Shown here: positions 23,760-31,562 of the stretch, piece by piece
How positions within the stretch are numbered: the first letter of the stretch is position 1
How the letters are laid out: each line of letters starts with the position of its first letter
Origin: a virus
Direction: 5' to 3' (one strand)
IMG/VR virus record: IMGVR_UViG_3300028800_000089
Span: 1 to 64,000 of that record
DNA length: 64,000 nt
Program-made: the position numbers and the translations under genes
Notes under the pieces: model-generated
What the model was told of the DNA's origin: nothing
What the model saw: only the letters and a program-made list of their open reading frames with translations
Databases searched by the model: none

Positions 23760-24107
23760 ATGTCAGCAATAAAGAAGTACCAAGAATTAAAGGGGGCAAT
23801 ACGTGATGCCGAGAACTGGGGCAGTCTTGTCAATAAACGTTATGCCGGTGGTGGCGGGTTCGGTAAGATTACTGGCACCCACGTAAAGTTAGACATCTAC
23901 TATCAGGGGCACGATGGTGCCAAGAACTATCACGGTATCCCTAACGAGCAGTTACAGCGTGCTCTGAATGAGGTCGTTAACACCAATATTCATTATCACA
24001 TAGCTCAGGCTCTCGACAAAATGCGGAAGCAGCTCGGTGAGTTAGCTCAAGCAGCCGCTGACGAAGCAGACGAGATCCTTAAGGATACCGAACTAGCCAA
24101 GGCCTGA
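23760..24107 (+). CDS. Hypothetical protein, 115 aa
   Basis: ATG at 23760 after AAGGA; earlier in-frame codons run through the hairpin and are unlikely. A Gly-rich turn (YAGGGGFGKI) sits in a beta-rich middle; the C-terminal 45 residues form an Ala/Glu/Asp-rich helix. Unknown. Confidence 0.65.
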   Translation: MSAIKKYQELKGAIRDAENWGSLVNKRYAGGGGFGKITGTHVKLDIYYQGHDGAKNYHGIPNEQLQRALNEVVNTNIHYHIAQALDKMRKQLGELAQAAADEADEILKDTELAKA

Positions 24108-24108
24108 G

Positions 24109-24786
24109 ATGCACGAACCGGAGTTCCTCGGAGACACCGTGCAGGAGATGATGAGTTATTACCTCACTGCTACGATGATGAGTCACAGCGAAAATTACAG
24201 TAACTGGTGGCGCTTCTTCAGACATAAACAAGAGCGCTACGACGAGTTAAGTAAAGCAGAGTGCAGAGGACTCCAGGGCTTCGGTCGTGTCGGCAAGTAC
24301 TGTGGCAGCTTGGCATGTCCAAGTTGTTGGTACCGCACCCAATCACGGTTGTTAAGTCGTTTCGTAGAAATGGATTACCCATACTACGTCTGGAGGTATC
24401 TCGACACGATTCCTCTTGACGAGGAAATTAGTGAAACAGCGTATAAACGAGTAACGAAGCCTAGGAGATGGAACCTAGGGTTCTATATGAGGTACGTCAC
24501 AGTCATTGGTGGTACCAAGCATGGGATCTGTAGCCTGTCAGGCATAGACGATCCCAGCCAATTCCGGGATACCGGAAAGGTCGCTAAACAGTACAAGGAG
24601 ATGGGCGTCGTAGATGAGCTTCTGACGTCCAAGGACGAGGCTCTCAGGGTGTGGACCCAGGACTGTGTACCCCCGTTTCTGAACCTCGATATCGACGAGA
24701 CTAATGGGGACTACGAATTGGTTATTGAAAAGTTCAAGGACTCCCCACGATGGGCAAGAACGGGGAGAGCAGAAAAGTGTTCTTAA
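24109..24786 (+). CDS. Unrecognised protein with KYCGSLACPSC motif
   Basis: 225 residues. Near residues 55-75 the motif GRVGKYCGSLACPSCWYR contains two Cys pairs, such as found in zinc-binding sites of some replication initiators, but nothing else supports that family. The rest is aromatic and basic. Its last codons and stop (TGTTCTTAA) form the 5' arm of the first long hairpin downstream, so 3'-end structure and coding overlap. Confidence 0.65.
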   Translation: MHEPEFLGDTVQEMMSYYLTATMMSHSENYSNWWRFFRHKQERYDELSKAECRGLQGFGRVGKYCGSLACPSCWYRTQSRLLSRFVEMDYPYYVWRYLDTIPLDEEISETAYKRVTKPRRWNLGFYMRYVTVIGGTKHGICSLSGIDDPSQFRDTGKVAKQYKEMGVVDELLTSKDEALRVWTQDCVPPFLNLDIDETNGDYELVIEKFKDSPRWARTGRAEKCS

Positions 24787-24834
24787 TAATGGAAAGTATA
24801 TATAGTACTTTCTCGAAATAAGAACACTTTTTTA
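24773..24834 (+). other. Structured element, copy 1: hairpin with 6x6 internal loop
   Basis: Outer stem 24773-24785 pairs with 24819-24831 (13 pairs). Internal loop ATAATG (24786-24791) faces TCGAAA (24813-24818). Inner stem GAAAGTA (24792-24798) pairs with TACTTTC (24806-24812), loop TATATAG. Followed by extra T residues, so it could also end transcription. Copy 2 keeps the same internal loop exactly. Confidence 0.8.
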
Positions 24835-24843
24835 GTTTTCCCA

Positions 24844-24954
24844 AAATTTGTTCTTAATAATGGAAAGTATATCTATTCTATCTATATTATAAGGCTTATT
24901 AGGATCTAAGAAATTAATAGAAAGATAATACTTACTCGAAATAAGAACAAATTT
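24844..24954 (+). other. Structured element, copy 2: same loop, long apical insertion
   Basis: Outer stem 24844-24856 pairs with 24942-24954 (13 pairs). The same internal loop, ATAATG (24857-24862) against TCGAAA (24936-24941), is followed by inner stem 24863-24870 with 24928-24935 (one mismatch), then 57 AT-rich bases that fold only partly. Two outer pairs differ from copy 1 by compensatory change (A-T to T-A, G-C to T-A). It lies just before the SbcD gene. Possible RNA regulatory or processing element, or an origin-like DNA structure. Confidence 0.8.
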
Positions 24955-24981
24955 CTATAAACCACTAAAGGATAACATGTT

Positions 24982-26082
24982 ATGCCAGAGCCTATTGCGG
25001 TTGCGCTAGGCGACATCCACTTGGACCCGAAGATATGGTCCAGTATAGACGCTGTAAGAGGAGACGCTGAGCTGGGTTACAGCGAATTCATTAGAGTGGC
25101 TCTTCAATTAGGAGTGCCACCAGTGATTGTCGGTGACCTGTTTGACACCACAAAGCCTACCCCGGACCTCGTAGCGATTCATCGGCGCCAAATGGATCGC
25201 TGTCAGAAAGCTGGAGTCCCAGCGTACTTCATTCAGGGCAATCATGACCTCCAATCAACACCCTGGGCTAGTGCCCTACATGACTGGCCCAAGTACGTTG
25301 GCTCCGGGGAACCGTTTCAGTTAGGTCGTCGGATGGCCCTGGGATTCGATTACAGCCACAAAGAAGACATCAAGGCCTCACTAGAGGGGTCACAGAAGAA
25401 ACTCTTTCCTAGCGACGGGAAATGCCTCCTGTTCCTCCATCAGGCCGTTAGGCAAGCCCTGGGCTTCGAGAATGCCTGGAACTGTGACTTGGACTGGATC
25501 CCGGAACAGTTCGGACTGACAGTAATTGGCGATATCCATAAAACGTTGGATTTCGAATTATCAAGTAACCGGAAAGCCTGCTATACCGGTTCCGGTCATG
25601 CCAGGGATATCACACAGATCGGGCCTAAGAGCTGCATCGTCATAAATGACGATTTGTCATATTACCGGCACCCCATGGCTTTTAGGCATATCAAGAAGTT
25701 CGTCGTCGTAGACGAAAAAGGTCTCGCTGACGTCCAGAGCTGGCTGTCTGAGGCGTGTGCTTCAGAAGAAGCTGGCCCTCTCCTACCATTTGCCTGGATC
25801 CACCATAGTCCGGAGCTGAATTCTGCTTTCAGTGATATCTACAAACAATTCGTTGAAACACGAAAGGCCATCATCCACCGAGACAAGGTCTTGGACATCC
25901 AAGATGCTGAAGAACTAGAGATCTCTCAGGATACTGAAGACATCTCTATTCCAGCATTGCTAAATACATTAGTAAGTTCCGACAAAGAGCCGGAACTACA
26001 TAGCTTCTTATTACACCTCCTTGAACCAACCTCTAACCCAGTCGATGTACTCCTAAAAAAGAGAGAATCCGTCAATGCCTGA
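24982..26082 (+). CDS. sbcD: SbcD/Mre11-type nuclease subunit
   Basis: 366 residues, AAAGGA before the ATG. Calcineurin-like phosphoesterase motifs run in order: GDIHLD (D11, H13), VGDLFDTT (about 50-57), QGNHD (about 86-90), then GDIHKT (about 179-184) and GSGHARD (about 202-208). These ligate two Mn ions in Mre11/SbcD/T4 gp47 nucleases, which pair with a Rad50-type ATPase to process DNA ends. The partner SbcC lies at 29239, but four ubiquitin-system genes are inserted between the two subunits. The stop overlaps the E2-like start, so translation is coupled. First gene after the twin hairpins. Confidence 0.9.
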   Translation: MPEPIAVALGDIHLDPKIWSSIDAVRGDAELGYSEFIRVALQLGVPPVIVGDLFDTTKPTPDLVAIHRRQMDRCQKAGVPAYFIQGNHDLQSTPWASALHDWPKYVGSGEPFQLGRRMALGFDYSHKEDIKASLEGSQKKLFPSDGKCLLFLHQAVRQALGFENAWNCDLDWIPEQFGLTVIGDIHKTLDFELSSNRKACYTGSGHARDITQIGPKSCIVINDDLSYYRHPMAFRHIKKFVVVDEKGLADVQSWLSEACASEEAGPLLPFAWIHHSPELNSAFSDIYKQFVETRKAIIHRDKVLDIQDAEELEISQDTEDISIPALLNTLVSSDKEPELHSFLLHLLEPTSNPVDVLLKKRESVNA

Positions 26083-27589
26083 TCTAGTCTTAGTTCGCTC
26101 CGAGGAAATGACTCGCGAGCAACTCCGTGGTATCGGTCTTCGGGTCTACGGTGAGCCACAATATGGTGGCCACTTCGTTGCCCGTGAAGCATTACTTGTC
26201 AAAATCGGTGAATCCGGTCGTAGAGTCAACGGTACCAATATCGTAGAATCCGGAGCTGCAACATACCGTGTCGCCAATATTGTGTTCCGCGATGGCTCCA
26301 AAGCCGTAGCAACTGTTGATCCTAATTCGGTTCGTTTGATCCAATGGGGTGTCGTCCGTGGTGGCGATGTCGGTATGCTGAACCGTGTCGAGTGGCCGAA
26401 GATCCTGAAGAACACGTTGGTCCCCGTTATCAACCGCGATATCGTCATCGACGTTCCTCACGGTGAATACGGCTGTGTCGCACACAATACCGTTGAAACC
26501 GTATTCAAGGTCCACGTCTGGGGCAGCCCGGAACCGCGAAACGGAGACGAGGAAGCGTATAACCCACCACGGACTCTATGGGGCCACAGACTGCCAACGG
26601 GCGACCGTATGTCAGCGGGTCTCTGGACCGAGGGTGTCAACGTCATTTCACCGGAGTCACCGGCCGACAAGCCCATTGCGTGTTTCGACGAGGGTAACCT
26701 CTATATCTACGCCGATCTCTGTCATACCGATAGCACCCCAGAAGTGCATATCTTCGGTGAGATCATCAAGTTCGTAGCCGCCAATTATGCTGCCGCAAAG
26801 GGCAGAGTCGATGATCCCGTGGTTATGCGCAACAATTACGTCAACTTAGTCGAGAAGCGTAAGGCCCTCCAGGTCCGCGAGTTCACGAACGAGTTGGAAA
26901 GTGTCAGAAGCCACCTTCACGATCTGAATCGTGACGTAGTCGTGCAGATCCGCGAGGAGAAGCGTATCCTCAAGGATCTCTCTGCGTTAGACAATGATGA
27001 CGCATTCAATATCGAGCGGTTCGCCTCGGAGTACGATCGTCTCGTAGCCAACCCGTTGATTAAGTCCGTTAAGATGATGAACGGTAACATCACGGTGCGC
27101 ACCAACACGCTGTGCGTCACTGACCCCCGGACGAGCATCGAACACGAAGTCGGTCGGATGATGATTCACTTGGATATCAAGCGGTACAACGTCGTTGTAA
27201 CGAACTTGGATCGCCAGGTCCATGGATTGCAGAGCAACATGCATGGCCCACATGTGTTCGCCAATGGCCGTATGTGCCTCGGCAACATGGAAGAGGTTCT
27301 ACCGAAGCTCGTTGCCCAGTATCAATTAGCGGATGCTATTGAGCTAGTAGTTGCCATTCTCCAGACCTGCAATGTCGATGACCCAGCAGGCCGGAAGGTC
27401 AATTGCTGGCCATTATCGGAGAAGCAGAAAGCTAAAGATGCCGCAGCGAAGGCTGAAGCCAAGCGCCTCGCGAAAGCAGTTAAGACCGATGGCACCATTG
27501 AAGTTGATACCAGAGCGACAGTTGATGATGGCATGTTAGATGGTACCGAAGAAGACGTCACTACACCAGTTCCAGAGGCAGCATTCTGA
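26075..27589 (+). CDS. E2-like ubiquitin-conjugating protein (cassette A)
   Basis: 504 residues. The C-terminal part (about 330-450) carries HGPHVFANGRMCLGNM, which matches the E2 core HPN-x-G-x(V/I)CL: H393 followed by candidate catalytic C401. It is followed by helices (AIELVVAILQ) and a D-x-x-G....WP turn, as in prokaryotic E2-like families. Residues 265-310 look coiled coil; residues 1-250 are an unrecognised beta-rich region that could bind targets. The tail is Ala/Lys then Asp/Glu/Thr-rich and probably flexible. Coupled to SbcD upstream and, by a TGATG junction, to a JAB protease downstream. E2 identity rests on the motif and the E1/JAB/Ubl neighbours. Confidence 0.8.
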   Translation: MPDLVLVRSEEMTREQLRGIGLRVYGEPQYGGHFVAREALLVKIGESGRRVNGTNIVESGAATYRVANIVFRDGSKAVATVDPNSVRLIQWGVVRGGDVGMLNRVEWPKILKNTLVPVINRDIVIDVPHGEYGCVAHNTVETVFKVHVWGSPEPRNGDEEAYNPPRTLWGHRLPTGDRMSAGLWTEGVNVISPESPADKPIACFDEGNLYIYADLCHTDSTPEVHIFGEIIKFVAANYAAAKGRVDDPVVMRNNYVNLVEKRKALQVREFTNELESVRSHLHDLNRDVVVQIREEKRILKDLSALDNDDAFNIERFASEYDRLVANPLIKSVKMMNGNITVRTNTLCVTDPRTSIEHEVGRMMIHLDIKRYNVVVTNLDRQVHGLQSNMHGPHVFANGRMCLGNMEEVLPKLVAQYQLADAIELVVAILQTCNVDDPAGRKVNCWPLSEKQKAKDAAAKAEAKRLAKAVKTDGTIEVDTRATVDDGMLDGTEEDVTTPVPEAAF

Positions 27590-28326
27590 TGTTCAATCCG
27601 CACAAGTTCGAGACCACTGTACTAGGCGTCCCATCGGTAAAGGTTTCGTTTAGGGCAGCAGTAGACATGTGGACATTAACTGACTTAGTCAACACCGAAG
27701 TCGGTTGGTTGACTACGGCGCGCATGGTCAAGGAACCCAATGAGACCGTCATCTACGTTGATGACGTCTACTTGTTCAAGCAGCAGGTTCACTCGACGAC
27801 TACGGAGCTGACATCCGAGGGTCTGTCGATGCTGGGTACCCAATTGATTGCCGAGGACCAAGCTGCTGGTGTTGATCCCACGTTGTGGCGAGCCAACAAC
27901 CTCCGGGGCTATTTCCATAGTCACGTCCACATGGACGTCATGCCCTCCGGACAGGATGAGCAGCAGACCATCGATTTCCGCGACAAGTACGAGTATCCCT
28001 GGGTCCTTCGGGGTATCGTCAATAAGAAGCACAAGATGAAGCTCGATCTGTATTGGTTCGAGCGCGATATGGTCATCAACGATATCGACTGGGAAATCGA
28101 TTATACCACCTTCGGTGACCGCAAGGAACACTGGGGCAAGGAAATCGAGAGCCTCGTCGAATCGTTGTATTCAGCGAATAAGAGCACTCCTATTTCGTAT
28201 CCCGTCGGTAATTTTACGGATCCCCATCGTGGTCCGTCGGAATTCAGGCGTCTCGGGGAGTTTGCTCCGAATAGCACTCGTCACTACGGACAGCCATCGC
28301 TAGTTGGCTACCATCATGGCGACTAA
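27589..28326 (+). CDS. JAB/MPN-family metalloprotease (cassette A)
   Basis: 245 residues. The complete JAMM zinc site is visible: E37 (TEVGWL), H110-S-H112, then S120 and D123 in PSGQD, with exactly the HxH-x7-S-x2-D spacing of active enzymes (the usual Pro after HxH is Val). Such proteases cut behind ubiquitin-like domains, maturing precursors or removing Ubl from targets. The C-terminal 80 residues are extra and Pro/Ser-rich. It sits between the E2-like and E1-like genes, so a role in Ubl maturation or deconjugation is the natural inference. Confidence 0.85.
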   Translation: MFNPHKFETTVLGVPSVKVSFRAAVDMWTLTDLVNTEVGWLTTARMVKEPNETVIYVDDVYLFKQQVHSTTTELTSEGLSMLGTQLIAEDQAAGVDPTLWRANNLRGYFHSHVHMDVMPSGQDEQQTIDFRDKYEYPWVLRGIVNKKHKMKLDLYWFERDMVINDIDWEIDYTTFGDRKEHWGKEIESLVESLYSANKSTPISYPVGNFTDPHRGPSEFRRLGEFAPNSTRHYGQPSLVGYHHGD

Positions 28327-29017
28327 TCTCACTGATACCATTCGACATCTCAAGGTCTTCTCACCGGTCAAGTTCGACAATACCAGAATCGATGTAATCG
28401 GCGTAGGTGCCACTGGCAGTCGTATTGCCATGGCCCTTGCCAAGCTCGGTGTCCTGAACCTGCATATCTGGGATTTCGACAAGGTCGAGTCCCACAATAT
28501 TGCGAATCAAATTTATGGGAACAATGATATCGGCAAGTTCAAGGTAGACGCCTTAGCCGATCTCATCAAGGCCCAGACCAATTTAGACGTGACCAAGCAC
28601 AACGAGGCCGTCAATGGTCGTTCCGCGCTGGGTTCCGTTGTATTCCTGCTTACCGATACGATGTCTTCCCGGAAGGAGATCTGGGAAGGCGCGATTAGGT
28701 ATAAGCCATTTATTGAAGTCATGTTCGAGACCCGCATGGGTATCGACCTAGGCAGGACCTATTGGGTGCGCCCAACCTCGCCTGATGACGTCAAATTCTG
28801 GGAGTCCACGCTCTGCGGCGACGAAGAAGTCGTTGTTGTCAGTGCCTGTGGATCACAAATTACCGTTGGTTCCACTGCCGAGATCGTTAGCGGTCTCGCG
28901 GTGTGGAACTTCATTAATTGGTTCAATTGGTATTCTGACACGACCAATAAGGTCGAGCAGATGCCGAAAGAGACAATTTTTGGTGTAACTCCCCCAGCTA
29001 TCCTAACCCGTTCGTAA
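28316..29017 (+). CDS. ThiF/MoeB-type E1-like Ubl-activating enzyme (cassette A)
   Basis: 233 residues from the ATG at 28316, overlapping the JAB stop; a TTG at 28304 is possible. Adenylation motifs: IGVGATGS (G29, G31, G34), DFDKVE (D53, D55) and N61 followed by I.NQ, where the usual Arg of N-x-x-R-Q is missing. C178 in SACGSQ aligns with C173 of the second E1 in this window and may carry the Ubl thioester. No zinc CxxC pairs of MoeB type. A minimal E1 of this kind adenylates a Ubl C-terminus and hands it to the E2. Confidence 0.85.
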   Translation: MATNLTDTIRHLKVFSPVKFDNTRIDVIGVGATGSRIAMALAKLGVLNLHIWDFDKVESHNIANQIYGNNDIGKFKVDALADLIKAQTNLDVTKHNEAVNGRSALGSVVFLLTDTMSSRKEIWEGAIRYKPFIEVMFETRMGIDLGRTYWVRPTSPDDVKFWESTLCGDEEVVVVSACGSQITVGSTAEIVSGLAVWNFINWFNWYSDTTNKVEQMPKETIFGVTPPAILTRS

Positions 29018-29028
29018 GAAAGAATCCC

Positions 29029-29235
29029 ATGAATATCACCATCGGCAAGTTCCCCGGCACCTCCATCCGTTCCATCGTCCTCCCCGAGGGCGCCAAGGTC
29101 CGTGATGCCCTAGCGGCCTCAGGCATTGACAGCACCGGCTTCGACATCCGTATCAATGGCAGCGCCGGCACTGTTGACAGCCCGGTTTCTGAAGGTAATG
29201 CTGTTCTCTTGACCCAGAAGATCAAGAGCAACTAA
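29029..29235 (+). CDS. Single ubiquitin-like/ThiS-like protein (cassette A)
   Basis: 68 residues with the pattern of a beta-grasp sulphur-carrier/ubiquitin fold: two N-terminal strands, a helix (KVRDALAASG), then IRINGS...VDSPVSEGNAVLL, which aligns with VVRVNGT..SIGSPVRHGDFVQI in repeat 1 of the triple-Ubl protein at 31563. It ends in QKIKSN with no Gly-Gly, so either another residue is used or it works by non-covalent binding. Lies between the E1-like gene and SbcC. Confidence 0.75.
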   Translation: MNITIGKFPGTSIRSIVLPEGAKVRDALAASGIDSTGFDIRINGSAGTVDSPVSEGNAVLLTQKIKSN

Positions 29236-29238
29236 CCC

Positions 29239-31560
29239 GTGATTTTGACGCGATTACAAACGACAAACTGGGGCTGCCTGAAGTCCGTAGATATCCGGTT
29301 CAGCGAAGGCTTGACCGGTATTCTAGGGCCTAATGGCAGTGGTAAATCGACGCTACTCGATGCGCTTCGATTTGCCGTTACCGGTGAGTCAGTCGCGTCA
29401 GGACCACGAGCTGACAATATCACCTTGGGCGAACGTACTGGATCAGTTACGTTGGCGTTCGCCCACGGGGATAGCAGCTACGAGGTTAAGCGCGTTCTAG
29501 AGCCGTCGCGGCAGCAATTGAAGTTTCCCGGTGGAACCGTTAGTCGGCAGGCTGAGATCGAGGAGAAGCTCACGCTTCTTCTCGGTACCAGAATGGATGC
29601 GTTGCTCAACAACGTGTTCATCGCCCAACACGATATCGACGCCATTCTATTCAAGACCAATACCGAGAGACTCCGGGAGTTCCAGGACACCTTCGGCTTA
29701 TCCAAGGCCGCTGAGGTATACACCCTGCTGTCCACTGAGATCTCCTCGCTAAGCGTCACCACTGGGCTGGAGCAGCAATTACAGGTTACCGCCGGAGCAT
29801 GCCAAGACGTTACCAAGGAACTCAACGAATTACGGGAACAGCTCCGCCTCACTGAGGACGAGCTGTTGGAATTGTCGAAGTACGAGGAGAGGTTGAGGCA
29901 TTACAGAATAGCTCAGCAAAGCGCATCAGCTAAACGGCAAACCGAAGAGGCTCTTTCCCTGGCGCAGCAGCGCTATATAGAGTCCGACAAGGTTCTGGGT
30001 ATAGCCAAGGATGAGCACGCCATTATTGTGCAGCGCTTCACAGCGATGCAGCCAATGGCAGCCGAGCAGGCCAAGGAGCTGGATCAAGCCAAGGCTACAG
30101 CAGCACAGCGCCGACTATTGGATAGCGAGCGCCATAATCTTGAATCCAATAAGATGAAGCCAGAAGCTGAACTGGGTAGTCATGATGAGCTAATCAATAA
30201 GCTCTCAGAAACCCGTTCTAAGCTCAAGGCTATTATCGGTAAAGAAGCGCCTCTCCCGCAGACGCCCGAAGATAAGGATCTCGCTCAAAGAGTCGAGGAG
30301 CTGACGAAGCAATTGTCGGAGCTTCGACGCGATGATCCCAATTTGGCACTTATAGAAGCTGACATCCACCGGATCAAGCACGAACTCGAAACGTTCGCCG
30401 GTGGTCAGTGTCCTACGTGTCATCGTCCCATTGATAATTTCGACGACGCCGAGTTGAAGCGCCAAGCACAGGTTAAGCAAGTAGAGATTGCGAAGATCAA
30501 AAGTGATCAAGCCAAAAGAGTAGCTGAAGCGCAGAATGATTTGGCAGTTATTTCGAAGCGATTAGAAGAGCGTCGTAAAGCCGCGATGACAGCTGTCATC
30601 AATATGCTTGAGGCGACTAAGAAGCAATACGACAAGCTCGTGTCAGACAAGAATGCGCTGACACAGCAATGGGAGACCTATAACAGGTGTCATGCCAGAT
30701 TGAGTGCTATTCGCGCCCAGCTGGACAGCACCCCAGATGTAGGTACCGATAAAATAGAAGCGCTCCAGAAGGCTGTGGAGCAATTCAGGGCACTACAGGA
30801 TCAAGTTCAGAAATCGGAGTCTGAGGTTCGTATTAAGCAAGCAGCCCAAGCGTCTTGTACGTCAGAGGTTACAAGGCTCAAGGATTTGTTGCTTAAGGTC
30901 AGTGATAGCAAGTTCGAGTTGTCCGAAGCTGAGTTGCAAGAGGCTCAACTGAAGATTGAGTTATTGTCTGCGCGGACACAAACTCGGAACGAGCTAACTA
31001 CGAAGATTGGCATTACTGATGCCAAGCTGATCCAGCTCCGGAGTTCCGTGGATCAATTGAAGAAGCAGTACGACCACGAGCGCAATGCCGCCAAGTGGTC
31101 GTCACTGTGCTCAAGAGCCAGGGAGGTCGTTCACGTTAACGGCTTACCGGCTCTGATGATGCGGGAGTATGCCAATAAGATCAACAAGCGCATGGCGCAC
31201 TACATGTCGATCTGGGAGGCCCCGTTTCAATTCTACCTGGATGGCGACCTGTCGTTTAAAGCCAAGTTCAGTAGTGGCTTTGAGCTACCGGCGCACCGGT
31301 TAAGCGGTGGTCAGAAGATTGTTGCCAGTACTAGTTTCAGGCTGGCGATGTCCGATACCTTCGCACGGTCAGTTGGACTGTTGATACTCGACGAGCCAAC
31401 GAACCATTTAGATGAAAGTAACGTTGTGCATTTGCAGCAATTGTTACTCAAATTAAAGCAGTTTTCCGGGAGTACCGGAAGACAGATACTGATTGTAACC
31501 CACGCTGAATCACTAACCAGCTTCTTTGATCAAACCATCAAATTAGCTAAAAAGGAATAA
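29239..31560 (+). CDS. sbcC: SbcC/Rad50-type SMC ATPase
   Basis: 773 residues from a GTG three bases after the Ubl gene. Walker A GPNGSGKST (about 30-38), long coiled coils (about 170-390 and 395-620) on either side of a zinc hook C391-P-T-C394, ABC signature LSGGQK (about 688) and Walker B LLILDEPTNHLDE (about 714-726). This is the full layout of Rad50/SbcC/T4 gp46. It clamps DNA ends together with SbcD (24982). Flanked on both sides by Ubl genes, an arrangement not expected for an ordinary phage recombination operon. Confidence 0.92.
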   Translation: MILTRLQTTNWGCLKSVDIRFSEGLTGILGPNGSGKSTLLDALRFAVTGESVASGPRADNITLGERTGSVTLAFAHGDSSYEVKRVLEPSRQQLKFPGGTVSRQAEIEEKLTLLLGTRMDALLNNVFIAQHDIDAILFKTNTERLREFQDTFGLSKAAEVYTLLSTEISSLSVTTGLEQQLQVTAGACQDVTKELNELREQLRLTEDELLELSKYEERLRHYRIAQQSASAKRQTEEALSLAQQRYIESDKVLGIAKDEHAIIVQRFTAMQPMAAEQAKELDQAKATAAQRRLLDSERHNLESNKMKPEAELGSHDELINKLSETRSKLKAIIGKEAPLPQTPEDKDLAQRVEELTKQLSELRRDDPNLALIEADIHRIKHELETFAGGQCPTCHRPIDNFDDAELKRQAQVKQVEIAKIKSDQAKRVAEAQNDLAVISKRLEERRKAAMTAVINMLEATKKQYDKLVSDKNALTQQWETYNRCHARLSAIRAQLDSTPDVGTDKIEALQKAVEQFRALQDQVQKSESEVRIKQAAQASCTSEVTRLKDLLLKVSDSKFELSEAELQEAQLKIELLSARTQTRNELTTKIGITDAKLIQLRSSVDQLKKQYDHERNAAKWSSLCSRAREVVHVNGLPALMMREYANKINKRMAHYMSIWEAPFQFYLDGDLSFKAKFSSGFELPAHRLSGGQKIVASTSFRLAMSDTFARSVGLLILDEPTNHLDESNVVHLQQLLLKLKQFSGSTGRQILIVTHAESLTSFFDQTIKLAKKE

Positions 31561-31562
31561 CC

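Noticed and set aside
24787-24981. A CRISPR array or simple-repeat array
   Set aside because: The repeated arms are inverted, occur as two hairpins only, and are not spaced as direct repeats with unique spacers.
24982-26082. SbcD as a general phosphatase unrelated to SbcC
   Set aside because: Its motif order and the presence of a full SbcC with zinc hook in the same operon make the Mre11-type nuclease call much stronger.
26075-27589. A tail-module origin for the JAB protein (phage tail assembly JAB/NlpC type)
   Set aside because: No tail genes are near; the JAB genes are each set between E2-like and E1-like genes instead.
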